From positions 1 to 64,000 of the forward strand of contig NZ_JACRSZ010000008.1 of assembly GCF_014385005.1 (NCBI RefSeq): DNA of 64,000 nt, written 5' to 3'. Positions 44,381 through 53,807 of this stretch are shown here, piece after piece (within the stretch, counting starts at the first letter, position 1; the number at the start of each line of letters is the position of its first letter). The notes under the pieces are model-generated. The model was not told the DNA's origin, made no database searches, and saw only the letters and a list, made by a program, of their open reading frames with translations. Origin of the DNA: Jingyaoa shaoxingensis. Its GTDB lineage: Bacteria; Bacillota; Clostridia; Lachnospirales; Lachnospiraceae. Made by a program: the position numbers and the translations under genes.

Positions 44381-44821
44381 TTATCTTTCCTGATCATATT
44401 TTACAAATGCATCTACCTTGGGCTGTGAACCGCAGCCTTTTACGAATTCATTTGTAAGGAATTCGGTTGTCAGAAATTCTCTTTCCTTGCATCCTGTTGT
44501 AAATGCACCCATGCAGATGATGTTAGCGTCATTACTCAGTCTTGCTCTCTGGGCAGAGTAATAATCTGTTACCAGTGCCGCATAGGCACCTTTCACTTTA
44601 TTTGCCGCGATGGACATTCCGATTCCGGTTCCGCAGATCAGGATACCGCGGTCATATTCACCGGCTGCTACGGCTTCTCCGACTTTTATGGCAACATTGG
44701 CATATATCGGATCTTCACTTCCAAAGTCTGAAACTTCTCCGTATCCTTTTGCTTTTATGTAGTCCATCAATTCTTCTTTTTCTTTCTGTGCATTCGGGTC
44801 ACAGCCTATTGCAATTTTCAT
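44381..44821 (-). CDS. RpiB/LacAB-family isomerase, probable D-erythrulose-4-phosphate isomerase (locus 1 copy)
   Basis: A 146-residue sugar-phosphate aldose-ketose isomerase. The catalytic Cys63 is in ICGTGIGMSIAANKVKG. The usual SDHAG-type N-terminal motif is CDPNAQ here, so it is not a standard ribose-5-phosphate isomerase. With DhaK/DhaL and a TIM-like protein upstream, the DerI role (D-erythrulose 4-phosphate to D-erythrose 4-phosphate) fits best. Protein identical to the copy at 57151-57591. Last gene of the locus 1 operon. Confidence 0.85.
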   Translation of the reverse strand: MKIAIGCDPNAQKEKEELMDYIKAKGYGEVSDFGSEDPIYANVAIKVGEAVAAGEYDRGILICGTGIGMSIAANKVKGAYAALVTDYYSAQRARLSNDANIICMGAFTTGCKEREFLTTEFLTNEFVKGCGSQPKVDAFVKYDQER

Positions 44822-44840
44822 TTTGACACCCCCGGATTCC

Positions 44841-45479
44841 TTATTCTAATACGGATTTCATACCATCTGCCATTGCCTTCAGCATGATACAGCAGGATGT
44901 TGCTCCGGCATCCAGAACACCTCTGGAACGTTCACCCAGTCTGCTGGAACGGCCATACTTTGCAACCATGTCTTTTGTAGACTCTTTTCCCGTCTCTGCG
45001 CAGTCCTTCATTTCATCCAGTGCCTGTGCAAAGTCTTTTCCTTCTGCTGCGGCTTTCTTCATGCACTCCACGCATGGATTTAAGGTATCTACCAGTGTCT
45101 TATCGCCAGGTCTTGCATCCACGATACCATACAGTCCTTCCAGTCCTGCTTCCAGCATTTTTGCAAATACTTCCAGGGTAATGTCTTCTTCCTCTTCAGC
45201 AGAATCTGCCATGTCCATGAAAATGGTTCCATAGATCGGTCCCATAGATCCGCCGATCTCATTCAGCAGAACCATTCCAAGGTCATTCAATCCGTCTGTA
45301 AATGTGGTTTCATCTTCTCCCAAACGTTCCCCATAGGTAACAAATCCTTTGTTCATATTCATTCCATGGTCTCCGTCACCGATCAGGCCATCGATATCAC
45401 CCAGATACTGTTTATTTTCATGAATGGCCTGTACCATATTCAGCAAAATCGGACGGCCTTTTGCGTTCTTTACTACCAT
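44841..45479 (-). CDS. dhaL: DhaL-type kinase subunit (locus 1 copy)
   Basis: A 212-residue nucleotide-binding subunit of a dihydroxyacetone/erythrulose-type kinase. The Mg-ADP site is GLIGDGDHGMNMNKGF near residue 35; ggsmGPIYGTIF and LDAGATSC also match DhaL. No DhaM or other PTS partner is encoded nearby, so ATP is the likely phosphate donor. Lies 15 bp after dhaK. Protein identical to the copy at 57612-58250. Confidence 0.9.
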   Translation of the reverse strand: MVVKNAKGRPILLNMVQAIHENKQYLGDIDGLIGDGDHGMNMNKGFVTYGERLGEDETTFTDGLNDLGMVLLNEIGGSMGPIYGTIFMDMADSAEEEEDITLEVFAKMLEAGLEGLYGIVDARPGDKTLVDTLNPCVECMKKAAAEGKDFAQALDEMKDCAETGKESTKDMVAKYGRSSRLGERSRGVLDAGATSCCIMLKAMADGMKSVLE

Positions 45480-45494
45480 TTTTCTGCGCTCCTT

Positions 45495-46490
45495 TTATCT
45501 CTCATGAAATCCCATCGTATACGCTGGCATATCCAGCATTTTCTTTAATTCGTCGTCCAATTTTGTTATGGTAAGGGATGCTCCCATCATATCCATCGAG
45601 GTAAGGTAATTTCCTACATATGATTTATAAATATGTATTTTTTTTGCATCAAGTATCTTTGCCACCTCATTATATAATACATACTGCTCATTCAACGGTG
45701 TTGCTCCCATACCATTAATCAGTACACTTACCTCATCACCTTCTTCAAAAGGATAATCCGGAAGAATAATATCCGTAAGCCGCTTCGCAATTCCGGCTGC
45801 ACTTTCCAGTTTGCATACTTCCATTCCTGGTTCGCCGTGAGGACCAACCCCCACTTCCATAGTTCCTTCTTTAATTTCAAAATTCGGATGCCCAACTGCC
45901 GGCAGTGTACAAGGTGTCAACCCAACCCCTGCACTTCTGGAATGATCTACTGCTTTTTGTGCCACACGAATCACTTCATCCAAATCTGCGCCTGTAGACG
46001 CCATAGCTCCACCACATTTATACATAATGATTTCACCTGCAATTCCACGTCTCTTTTCACGCTCTGCAAGTGGTGCGCTTGCTACATCATCATTACAGCA
46101 TACTGTTTTTACCGTCAGACCCATTTTTTTTGCCATCTTGACAGCCATTTTTACATTCATGTTATCACCGGAATAATTACCATACAGACACGCAACACCT
46201 TTTCCGCCATCTGCGGCTGTGAATGCATCAAGAAAAGCTTTTGCTGTAGGTGATGAGCAGATCTCTCCGACTGCCACTGCATCACACATTCCTTCTCCAC
46301 AGAAACCGATAAATGCAGGTTTATGTCCGGAACCGCCTCCCGTCACCACTCCAACTCGTCCTTTTGTGGACGTTTTTGCCCGAATTGCTCTTGGATTATC
46401 CGTCGGCTCCACAATATCTGCATGCACTCGCATAAAACCTTCCAGCATTTCATCTGTAATATTATCAGGATTATTCAATATTCTCTGCAT
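45495..46490 (-). CDS. dhaK: DhaK-type ketose kinase subunit (locus 1)
   Basis: Substrate-binding subunit of 331 residues. The His that binds the ketone covalently is His201 in AVGHPNFEI; VVTGGGSGHKPAFIG binds the phosphate end. ATG at 46488-46490 is chosen over 46514 because GAGG lies 8 bases upstream. About 70 percent identical by eye to the locus 2 DhaK. Given the TIM-like and RpiB-like neighbours, L- or D-erythrulose is a better candidate substrate than dihydroxyacetone. Confidence 0.88.
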   Translation of the reverse strand: MQRILNNPDNITDEMLEGFMRVHADIVEPTDNPRAIRAKTSTKGRVGVVTGGGSGHKPAFIGFCGEGMCDAVAVGEICSSPTAKAFLDAFTAADGGKGVACLYGNYSGDNMNVKMAVKMAKKMGLTVKTVCCNDDVASAPLAEREKRRGIAGEIIMYKCGGAMASTGADLDEVIRVAQKAVDHSRSAGVGLTPCTLPAVGHPNFEIKEGTMEVGVGPHGEPGMEVCKLESAAGIAKRLTDIILPDYPFEEGDEVSVLINGMGATPLNEQYVLYNEVAKILDAKKIHIYKSYVGNYLTSMDMMGASLTITKLDDELKKMLDMPAYTMGFHER

Positions 46491-47286
46491 CGCTTTTTCC
46501 TCTTTTCTGTTCAAATATCACTTTGCGAATGATTCTGTTGAATCCTTCTGCATCCCACGCATTTCTTCCGATTCCAAGTCCATCTATCTGCTGCTGCTCT
46601 ATGAGTGGCAGAGCATTTTCTTTATCCACACTTCCACCATAAATAATCGGTATGCTGTCCGCCCTGTCCTGGCCATATAATTCTGCCAGGCAGTTCCGTA
46701 TGATCTCATGACTTTTTTCTGCATACTGAGGTGAAACTACGGCTCCCGATACCCCAATTGCCCATACCGGTTCATATAAAATCCGGAGCAGATGTAATTT
46801 CTCTGTTGATACCCCCTGGAGACATTTCTTTAACTGAATTTTTAATACTTCTTCTGTAATCCCCTGCTGCTTTTGCTGCTCTGTTTCCCCTATACACAGA
46901 TAGACACAAATATCCTGTTCTGTTGCCAGCAACACCTTCTTTCTGATTTCTTCATTACTCTCATTCATCTTGCAGCGCCGGTCCGAATGTCCTGCCATCA
47001 CACAGTCGACTTCCAGTTCTTTTAACATTTCTATTGAGATTTCCCCGGTATAACCGATTTCACGTCCCCCACATACATTTTGGGCTCCCAAAAGAATGCC
47101 TCTTTTTTTCTCACTGCTTTTTACAGCATACAACGCTGCATATGGAAGCATAACTGCAATCTCCACCTGCATACCGCCAAGATCTGCGACTTTCTGATTC
47201 AATTCTTCAAAATACTGAATACTTTCTTTTATTCCTTTTGACATTTTTGTATTTGTCACAAAAAACAAACGCTTATTATTTTGCAT
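46471..47286 (-). CDS. triosephosphate-isomerase-like protein, probable L-erythrulose-1-phosphate isomerase
   Basis: A 271-residue TIM barrel with the active-site set intact: Asn12 and Lys14 in TNTKM (instead of GNWKM), His100 in MAGHSDRR, Glu172 in ILYEPVWAIG, and phosphate loop IYGGSVD. The altered first motif and its place among DhaK/DhaL/RpiB genes fit LerI/EryH-type enzymes that convert L-erythrulose 1-phosphate to D-erythrulose 4-phosphate. It overlaps the permease upstream (11 bp) and dhaK downstream (20 bp). A plain second tpiA is less likely. Confidence 0.82.
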   Translation of the reverse strand: MQNNKRLFFVTNTKMSKGIKESIQYFEELNQKVADLGGMQVEIAVMLPYAALYAVKSSEKKRGILLGAQNVCGGREIGYTGEISIEMLKELEVDCVMAGHSDRRCKMNESNEEIRKKVLLATEQDICVYLCIGETEQQKQQGITEEVLKIQLKKCLQGVSTEKLHLLRILYEPVWAIGVSGAVVSPQYAEKSHEIIRNCLAELYGQDRADSIPIIYGGSVDKENALPLIEQQQIDGLGIGRNAWDAEGFNRIIRKVIFEQKRGKSDAENIE

Positions 47287-48307
47287 TTTCCAGCCTCTTT
47301 GCATTCATTTCTCGAATCTTTGCATTTCTGCTGATCTTTGCCTGCATCATATTGATCAACATAATAACCAGAAGCATCATTCCCCAGATCAGTTTCTTCG
47401 AATACGGTGAAAACTGCCATAATGTAAATGCCGTCTGCATTAACTGCATACAGAATGTTGCAATAAAGACACCGTACAGTCTTCCTTTTCCACCTGAAGG
47501 ACTGATTCCGCCGAGAACCGATATCATAATAACCTGCAGCTGATAACTGTCACCGTATCCGCATCTGGCAGAGTTCGCCCTTGCCATGATCATTAAAGAT
47601 GCAATACCCGCCATCAGACCGGATATGGTATATATTCTCATAATTACTCTTTCATTATCAATGCCGGCGAATCTGGATGCTGTATGATTTTCTCCGATAT
47701 AGTGAATCTCATGACCTAATTTTGTTCGATCCAGTGCCAGAATCAGAACAATAAATACGACGACAGCTGTGATAAATACGATTGGGATACCGGCAACAGA
47801 ACCAGATCCGAATTTCAAAAACGATTCCGGATAACCTCCAATACTGTTGCCACCTGTGATTCCCATTGCAAGTCCGGAAAACAGTGTCATTGTAGACAAC
47901 GTGGCCACAATTGGGGATACCGAAAACTTAGATATGATAAGTCCATTCATCAGACCACACAAACTGCTGACGATCACCGTCACAATTATTGCAACCAGAA
48001 TCGTTACCACATTTCCCGCCTTCTGAATGTCGAAAAATTTTCCTGTCAGAACCATTGCCGCCAGAAGACTGGATAAATTGGCATTTGCCACGATGGACAG
48101 GTCAATACCTCCCTGAAGCATACACAGCGCCATTCCAAAAGCAAGTACCGCTACTTCTGAAAGCTGAAACGCCATGCTGGAAAGAGTCTGTCCGTTAAAC
48201 ATACTGGTTCCAAAACTGGCAAGCATGATTACGCAGATTCCCAGGAAAAAGATAAACAAAATGGCCATTGATATATCCCTGTTGAGATACTCCTTTAACT
48301 TCTTCAT
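47276..48307 (-). CDS. ribose-type ABC permease (locus 1, second)
   Basis: A 343-residue RbsC-like membrane protein, about eight to nine segments. MISVLGGISPSGGKGRLYGV near the C-terminus is the family motif. The ORF opens at 48427, but ATG at 48305-48307 has GGAGG eight bases before it. Second of two consecutive permeases that should form a heterodimer. Confidence 0.9.
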   Translation of the reverse strand: MKKLKEYLNRDISMAILFIFFLGICVIMLASFGTSMFNGQTLSSMAFQLSEVAVLAFGMALCMLQGGIDLSIVANANLSSLLAAMVLTGKFFDIQKAGNVVTILVAIIVTVIVSSLCGLMNGLIISKFSVSPIVATLSTMTLFSGLAMGITGGNSIGGYPESFLKFGSGSVAGIPIVFITAVVVFIVLILALDRTKLGHEIHYIGENHTASRFAGIDNERVIMRIYTISGLMAGIASLMIMARANSARCGYGDSYQLQVIMISVLGGISPSGGKGRLYGVFIATFCMQLMQTAFTLWQFSPYSKKLIWGMMLLVIMLINMMQAKISRNAKIREMNAKRLENAK

Positions 48308-48324
48308 ATTTTCTTCCTCCTGTG

Positions 48325-49332
48325 CTATTCTGTGTAAATAAAGTTCTTTCGATTCTGTACTCTGTTCTGATAAGATGTGGACATAATACTGATCAGCAAG
48401 ACAATTCCCATGAAAAAGTCCTGCCATGCAGCAGACAGTCCCAGATAAACCAGGGTCTGATTAAACAGAAAATACAGGATCACTCCCAACAATGTTCCAA
48501 ATATTTTTCCGTAACCTCCACTCGGCTTCGCACCGCCAATTACCACGCAGGCAATCACGGACATTTCCGTTCCGACCAGAGATACCGGATTGACAGAATT
48601 CGTACCGGCAATATAGATGATTCCCATGATTCCTCCCAGGAATCCCGCATAACCGTAAATAAACAGTCTCAGTAAAGTTACATTAAAACCAGCTCTTCTT
48701 GCCGCTTCATTATTACATCCCAGAGCGAAAATACCTTTTCCGATCAATGTTTTATGTAAAATAATGTAGGTAAGCAGTACACATAATACTACCGGTATAA
48801 TAAATACCGATAATCCGATTTTGCCGCCATACTGGTTTACTGTGGTAAATATCTTGGCTGAACTCAATGCACGGAATTGTTCCGGAAGATCACTGGCTCC
48901 GACATTCTTGGTTCCGATCAGAATCGTCATAACTCCAAAGAATACACTTGCAGTTGCCAGAGTGATAATAAACGGTTCCAGTTTCAGAATATTAATTAAT
49001 ACTGCGTTGATCAGTCCCAGAAGAATACCGATTGCAATTGAAATCAAAAATGCCAGAAACAGACTTTTTATATTACACCACATGCAAATTCTTAAGGATG
49101 CATATCCCCCGAATATTGCAACTGCCGGAAAGGATACATCAATTCCGCCTGAAATCATAACCACCAGAACTCCCATTGCAAGTATGGTCGTTCCTGCAGC
49201 AGATCTGACCATATTAAATAATGTAGTCAGACTTAAAAATGCCGGATTTCTCATTGCAACAATGATGCAGTACACAACAATAATTGCAATCAGAAAGCGC
49301 TGTGTTTTGTCAATTTTTTTTAATCCTTTCAT
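48325..49332 (-). CDS. ribose-type ABC permease (locus 1, first)
   Basis: A 335-residue RbsC-like permease with the family motif CVVIGGAKPSGGYGKIFGTLLG near the C-terminus and MVISGGIDVSFPAVAIFGGY near residue 60. It overlaps the ATPase gene by 4 bp and precedes the second permease by 17 bp. Confidence 0.92.
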   Translation of the reverse strand: MKGLKKIDKTQRFLIAIIVVYCIIVAMRNPAFLSLTTLFNMVRSAAGTTILAMGVLVVMISGGIDVSFPAVAIFGGYASLRICMWCNIKSLFLAFLISIAIGILLGLINAVLINILKLEPFIITLATASVFFGVMTILIGTKNVGASDLPEQFRALSSAKIFTTVNQYGGKIGLSVFIIPVVLCVLLTYIILHKTLIGKGIFALGCNNEAARRAGFNVTLLRLFIYGYAGFLGGIMGIIYIAGTNSVNPVSLVGTEMSVIACVVIGGAKPSGGYGKIFGTLLGVILYFLFNQTLVYLGLSAAWQDFFMGIVLLISIMSTSYQNRVQNRKNFIYTE

Positions 49333-50864
49333 GATTGCGCCTCCTTACCTGCTTTTTTTCCGGATTCTACCAGCGCATTAATCTGCTCTCTGATATCCGG
49401 AGCCTGCATTTCTTCTTCAGAATATTCTTTCACTACTTCACCGTCAAACATAACCACCACTCTGTTACAGTTGCTGACGATTTCTTCCACTTCATCCGAA
49501 ATAATAATGACACCAATTCCGGCCTCGGCAAATTTCTGAATATATTCATAAATTTCTGATTTGGATCCAATATCAATACCAACAGTCGGTGTATCCAGAA
49601 TAAATAATTTCGGATGAGAAGCTGCCCATCTGGCAATCAGTGCTTTTTGCTGATTTCCACCGGATAATGTATTGATCAGTGTTTCTTCGTTATATACCTT
49701 TATACGAAACTGCTCTATCGCATCTTTCGCTAATTTGCGTGATTTATTTTGATCTATATTTCCTAAGAATCCTGTTAATCTTTTCAGAATTGCTGCTGCT
49801 ACATTTTCATTGATACTCTTCTGCAGAAACAGTCCCTGTATTGCACGTTCTTCCGGAACCAGTCCGATTCCAAGATCAATTGCATCCTGCGGACAGGAAA
49901 TCTTCACCGGTTTTCCTTCCATACAAATCTCTCCGCTGTCCGGTTTATTTAAGCCAAAGATTGAAAGTGCCAATTCTGTACGTCCTGCTCCAAGAAGACC
50001 TGTCAGCCCTAAAATATCTCCCTTTCTCACATCCAGACTTACATTCTTATAATTTCCTGCCTTACTGAGATTTTTTACTTCCAGCAATTTAGTATGATCT
50101 TCCTGTTTTCTCTCATATTGCTGATATGCTACTTCTCTTCCCGTCATATAAAATGCAAGTTTTTGTGCATCCATATCCGCTGCCGCGAAATCACCTATTT
50201 TTTGTCCGTCTCGGATTACTGTAATACTGTCTGCAATTCTCATAACTTCATCCAGTTTGTGACTGATAAATACTACCGCTATATTTCTCTTCTTTAATCC
50301 CATGACAATATCAAGCAGACTGTCTACTTCATTTTTCGTTAATGCCGTCGTAGGTTCGTCCATAAACAGAAGCTTTGCATCCAGTGCCAGTGCTCTGCAG
50401 ATTGCAATCAACTGACGGTTTGCAATCGATAATTCCTGAATACTTGCGTCCAGCGGGATATCTACTCCAATCAGTTTCAATGCATCTTCTGCGATTTTAC
50501 GGATCTCTTTTTTATTTGTCAGCGGTTTTCCTTCCTTGATGAGTTTGTTTATTGCGATATTATCTGCAACAGACATTTCCTGAAACAGGGACAAGTCCTG
50601 GAAAATAACCTGAATTCCTTCATCAATGGCCTGTTTTGCAGAATGTTTCGTACAATCTTTCCCATTTATCCGGATGGTTCCTGATGTACACTCTTCTACC
50701 CCTGCAATAATTTTTACAAATGTGGATTTTCCACATCCGTTTTCCCCTGCGAGACATTTAATCTCTCCCTCTTTAATGGTAATGCTCACATCATTCAGTG
50801 CCTGTACGCCTACATAACTTTTACAGATATGCTCTGCCTCTACTATATTCTTTGCATTTATCAT
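49329..50864 (-). CDS. ribose-type ABC ATPase (locus 1)
   Basis: A 511-residue double ATPase of the RbsA/MglA class: Walker A GENGCGKSTF (about 41-50) and Walker B KLLFMDEPTTAL in the first half; degenerate P-loop GLLGAGRTEL and LSGGNQQKALIARW in the second. It follows the main binding-protein gene after a hairpin attenuator and energises the two permeases. Confidence 0.94.
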   Translation of the reverse strand: MINAKNIVEAEHICKSYVGVQALNDVSITIKEGEIKCLAGENGCGKSTFVKIIAGVEECTSGTIRINGKDCTKHSAKQAIDEGIQVIFQDLSLFQEMSVADNIAINKLIKEGKPLTNKKEIRKIAEDALKLIGVDIPLDASIQELSIANRQLIAICRALALDAKLLFMDEPTTALTKNEVDSLLDIVMGLKKRNIAVVFISHKLDEVMRIADSITVIRDGQKIGDFAAADMDAQKLAFYMTGREVAYQQYERKQEDHTKLLEVKNLSKAGNYKNVSLDVRKGDILGLTGLLGAGRTELALSIFGLNKPDSGEICMEGKPVKISCPQDAIDLGIGLVPEERAIQGLFLQKSINENVAAAILKRLTGFLGNIDQNKSRKLAKDAIEQFRIKVYNEETLINTLSGGNQQKALIARWAASHPKLFILDTPTVGIDIGSKSEIYEYIQKFAEAGIGVIIISDEVEEIVSNCNRVVVMFDGEVVKEYSEEEMQAPDIREQINALVESGKKAGKEAQS

Positions 50865-50895
50865 CGAACATTGCCTCCATTTATTTTTAAAAGAA

Positions 50896-50920
50896 GTGCG
50901 GGCCTGTTACCCGCCCGCAC
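50896..50920 (-). terminator. attenuator between binding protein and ATPase genes, locus 1
   Basis: GTGCGGGC (50896-50903) pairs with GCCCGCAC (50913-50920); on the minus strand it is followed by TTCTTTT. Expected to raise binding-protein expression over the membrane components. Confidence 0.7.
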
Positions 50921-50942
50921 ACCTTATTCATCGAAATACGAT

Positions 50943-51941
50943 TTAGAATGGATAGTCATCTACATTATCAGCATCGAATACTAATGGTGCATTTCCGATT
51001 ACCAGATTTCCATCGACTGTAACTGTTTCATATCCTTCTTTTGTGAATGAAGATTCACTTGTAATTTCTTCACCTTTTAAGATATTATAAGCAATCTCAC
51101 ATGCTGTATAACCTGCGTCTGCCGGTCTCCAGCAAAGACCTCTGTACTGTGTTCCGTCTTTGATATAAGCTCCGCCCTGTGATGGTGTAGCAAGACCAAC
51201 CAGTTTAATATCTGTACGTCCCTGTTCTTCCAGTGCAAGTGCCATACCATTGGAAGATGCCGCACAGTCTACCAGACCTTTCAGATCCGGATATGCTGCG
51301 ATTGCCTGAACTGCCAGATCATAAGCTGTCTGTTCGTTATTGTCATCTTCTCCAGGAATTCCGTCCGGGTTAACCAGTTCCATATCCGGATAGTTTTCTT
51401 TCAGGTAATCAACCATAGAATTGAACCACTGCATATGAGTTGTCATTCCAAGTCCGCCAACCGCTGCATAATACTGACCTTCTCCACCCATTGCTTCTGC
51501 CAGATACTGACCGTATAATGTTCCGAAATAATCGTTATCGAATGCTTCCAGGTCATAATCTACATAATCCAGTATATCGGACGCTTCATGTGTAACAACA
51601 ACAATGCCCTTATCTCTTGCTTTCTGAAGTGTCTCAGCTACTGCCTGCGCATCTACAGGTACACAGCAAATTGCATCTACACCCTGGGCAATCAGGTCTT
51701 CCAGCATAGCATTCTGTTTTGCTGCGTCAGAACCTTCCGGGTTAATTTCGTATGAATATACATCCTCGTGATCAGCATTGAATTCATCTACACCGGTACG
51801 CATATCATCAAACCATGCAATACCTTCTGTCTTTGCGCAAAGTGCAATTGTGTATTCTGCATCTTTGTCTGCTGCCACCGCCGGAACTGCCATAGACACT
51901 GCCATCGCTGCTGCAAGTATTAACGCCATTCTCTTTTTCAT
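50943..51941 (-). CDS. ribose-type sugar-binding protein (locus 1, main)
   Basis: A 332-residue Peripla_BP_4 protein. Signal peptide MKKRMALILAAAMAVSMAVP with AVAADK cleavage region, no lipobox Cys. Core motifs LIAQGVDAICCVPVDAQAV and AIAAYPDLKGLVDCAASS are family-typical. Ligand likely a small polyol or ketose handled by the kinase and isomerases downstream. Related (roughly half identical by eye in core regions) to the second binding protein at 52580. Confidence 0.92.
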   Translation of the reverse strand: MKKRMALILAAAMAVSMAVPAVAADKDAEYTIALCAKTEGIAWFDDMRTGVDEFNADHEDVYSYEINPEGSDAAKQNAMLEDLIAQGVDAICCVPVDAQAVAETLQKARDKGIVVVTHEASDILDYVDYDLEAFDNDYFGTLYGQYLAEAMGGEGQYYAAVGGLGMTTHMQWFNSMVDYLKENYPDMELVNPDGIPGEDDNNEQTAYDLAVQAIAAYPDLKGLVDCAASSNGMALALEEQGRTDIKLVGLATPSQGGAYIKDGTQYRGLCWRPADAGYTACEIAYNILKGEEITSESSFTKEGYETVTVDGNLVIGNAPLVFDADNVDDYPF

Positions 51942-51998
51942 TTTTGTAATCCTCCCAAGATTATATATTTATATAAACACCCCCACGTGCCTATATCG

Positions 51999-52562
51999 TT
52001 ACTCTACATTCCGGTGACGCATGGACATTTTTTCAAATGTCAGATCCGGAATTTCATCTACGAGTGTCATAACAATCACATCAAATACCATTAACAGACA
52101 CTGTTCAAACAGATTTCCCATTGGCTGAAAGGAAGGTACCACAGGATCTGTCCCTCTGTACACACAGGCCGGGATAAAGAATACCTGATCTGCTACTTCT
52201 TTCGCTGTTTTTCCACTTGGAGAACCGGTTACCACACAAATGTATGCTCCTGCTTCTTTTGCTCTTCTGCAGACATAATCAATATGTCCTATGCTTCCAT
52301 CCCCCAGCGTTGCAATCAGAAGATCACCTTTACCGATATGCGGTGTTGTATCATCCCAGATCCAGTGCACTTCTTTTCCCATATGCATCAGTCTCATTGC
52401 AAAGGCTCTGGTCATCATTCCTTCACGTCCGACTCCAATGCAGAAAATTCTGTCATGTTTCTTTATGAGCTCTATAAACTCTCTCATGCTATTCTGATCC
52501 AGTGTTTCAAAAACCTGCCGGTATTCTTTCAGCATGGTTTCGTATTTTTCTTTATAATCCAT
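51999..52562 (-). CDS. SIS-domain sugar-phosphate isomerase-like protein (HxlB-like)
   Basis: A 187-residue single SIS domain. IFCIGVGREGMMTRAFAMRLMHMG is the sugar-phosphate binding loop, and DLLIATLGDGSIGHIDYVCRRAKEAGA the second. Closest in style to 6-phospho-3-hexuloisomerase; no hexulose-phosphate synthase accompanies it. It sits between two binding-protein genes. Role in the pathway is unknown: an isomerase for a phosphorylated intermediate, or a sensor. Confidence 0.8.
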   Translation of the reverse strand: MDYKEKYETMLKEYRQVFETLDQNSMREFIELIKKHDRIFCIGVGREGMMTRAFAMRLMHMGKEVHWIWDDTTPHIGKGDLLIATLGDGSIGHIDYVCRRAKEAGAYICVVTGSPSGKTAKEVADQVFFIPACVYRGTDPVVPSFQPMGNLFEQCLLMVFDVIVMTLVDEIPDLTFEKMSMRHRNVE

Positions 52563-52579
52563 TGTGTTTACCCCCTTTA

Positions 52580-53596
52580 TCAGAACATATAATCCTCTAT
52601 ATTCTCCGCAGTATATTCCAGCGGCGCACTTCCATAAGCAATTCCATCTTTGACTCGAACAGATTCATATCCTGTGGCCTTCAGATCAGTTCCATTTTCC
52701 ACTGTCTGTCCCGATGCCAGCAAATAAGCCGCATAACACACTGCATATCCCGCATCTGCCGGTCTCCATGCAAGAATACTGATCAGTGAACCGTTTCCCA
52801 GAAAATCTGTTACCTGGGACGGTACTGCCAGAGAAACAACTTTCACTTTATCTGACAGTTTTTTCTCTGAAAGCGCATTGCACACGCCGGCGCCATATGC
52901 GGAACATTCGATGATTCCCCCCAACTGCGGATAATTGTCTACCAGATATTTCGTGGCTTCATAGGCACCTGCCAGAGAATTCCCATCCTCCTGAGGTTCC
53001 TGTGTCAGGCACATCATATCCGGATAATTGTCTTCAATATAACTGACTGCTGCCTGATACCATTCCATATGAGTGTCCATATTTCTGCTTCCCACTATCC
53101 CGGCATAGTATCCTTTACCATCCATGGCCTCTGCAATATTTTTTCCAAATAATTCTCCGAATGTCTTATTCACAAATGCTTCCACATCCAGATCCACCTT
53201 ATCTGCAATACTCGGTGCTTCATGTGTCACTACCACAATCCCCATATCCCGGGCTTCCTGTATCACGTCCACCAGTTCCTCCGGATCATTTGGTACAATA
53301 CAGATGGCATTCACACCCTGTTCCATCAGACTTTCCACGATCCTGACCTGTCCTTTTGCATCATTCGTCTCAGGATACTGCATGGAAACATTCAATCCGA
53401 TATCTTTTTTCAATTGCTCCACACCGGTTTCCATATCTTCAAACCATGGATCACTCTGTTTTGCAATCATTACAATCTGATAACCTGCAGGATCTGCCGT
53501 TGCCAGAACGCTGCTTTCCTGCATGATCATACAGGCACCGCATATCAACCCCGCTGCTGCAAGCTTTTTCCATAATGGTTTCTGTCTTTTTTTCAT
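52580..53596 (-). CDS. second ribose-type sugar-binding protein (locus 1)
   Basis: A 338-residue Peripla_BP_4 protein, first gene of locus 1. The N-terminal hydrophobic stretch (KKLAAAGLICGACMIMQ) contains two Cys, but neither makes a clear lipobox. Residues 40-335 parallel the binding protein at 50943. It is divergent from the YesM/YesN genes. It could present ligand to the sensor kinase rather than to the importer; inference. Confidence 0.85.
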   Translation of the reverse strand: MKKRQKPLWKKLAAAGLICGACMIMQESSVLATADPAGYQIVMIAKQSDPWFEDMETGVEQLKKDIGLNVSMQYPETNDAKGQVRIVESLMEQGVNAICIVPNDPEELVDVIQEARDMGIVVVTHEAPSIADKVDLDVEAFVNKTFGELFGKNIAEAMDGKGYYAGIVGSRNMDTHMEWYQAAVSYIEDNYPDMMCLTQEPQEDGNSLAGAYEATKYLVDNYPQLGGIIECSAYGAGVCNALSEKKLSDKVKVVSLAVPSQVTDFLGNGSLISILAWRPADAGYAVCYAAYLLASGQTVENGTDLKATGYESVRVKDGIAYGSAPLEYTAENIEDYMF

Positions 53597-53666
53597 TTTG
53601 ACCTCTTCTCCATCTGTAGTCTGACCTGCGATTTTCCTGCTTTCATTAATTTATCTGACACAATTT

Positions 53667-53695
53667 ATTATAGTTCCGGGCACTTTGATTGAACA
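53667..53695 (-). promoter_or_regulatory. locus 1 operon promoter with weak -35
   Basis: TGTTCA (53690-53695), 17-base spacer, TATAAT (53667-53672) on the minus strand. A perfect -10 with a poor -35 suggests activator dependence; direct repeats lie immediately upstream. Confidence 0.65.
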
Positions 53696-53698
53696 TAA

Positions 53699-53729
53699 AA
53701 AAAACCGACCTCTGATTTTAAAAAACCGA
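53699..53729. promoter_or_regulatory. direct repeats, candidate YesN-type activator site
   Basis: AAAAAACCGA occurs at 53699-53708 and 53720-53729, exactly 21 bp (two helical turns) apart and 4 bp from the -35. This is the usual geometry for an AraC-type activator touching RNA polymerase. Confidence 0.55.
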
Positions 53730-53807
53730 TTTCTTCTATTTATCTTTCATTTTTTGCCTGTTTTCGTGTTACACTGAGAAAAAGCCCAGGCAAAAGGAAC
53801 TACTGAC

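Noticed and set aside
44381..46490. Ordinary glycerol/dihydroxyacetone dissimilation locus
   Set aside because: No DhaM, glycerol dehydrogenase or dehydratase is present, while TIM-like and RpiB-like isomerases are; these fit a tetrulose route better.
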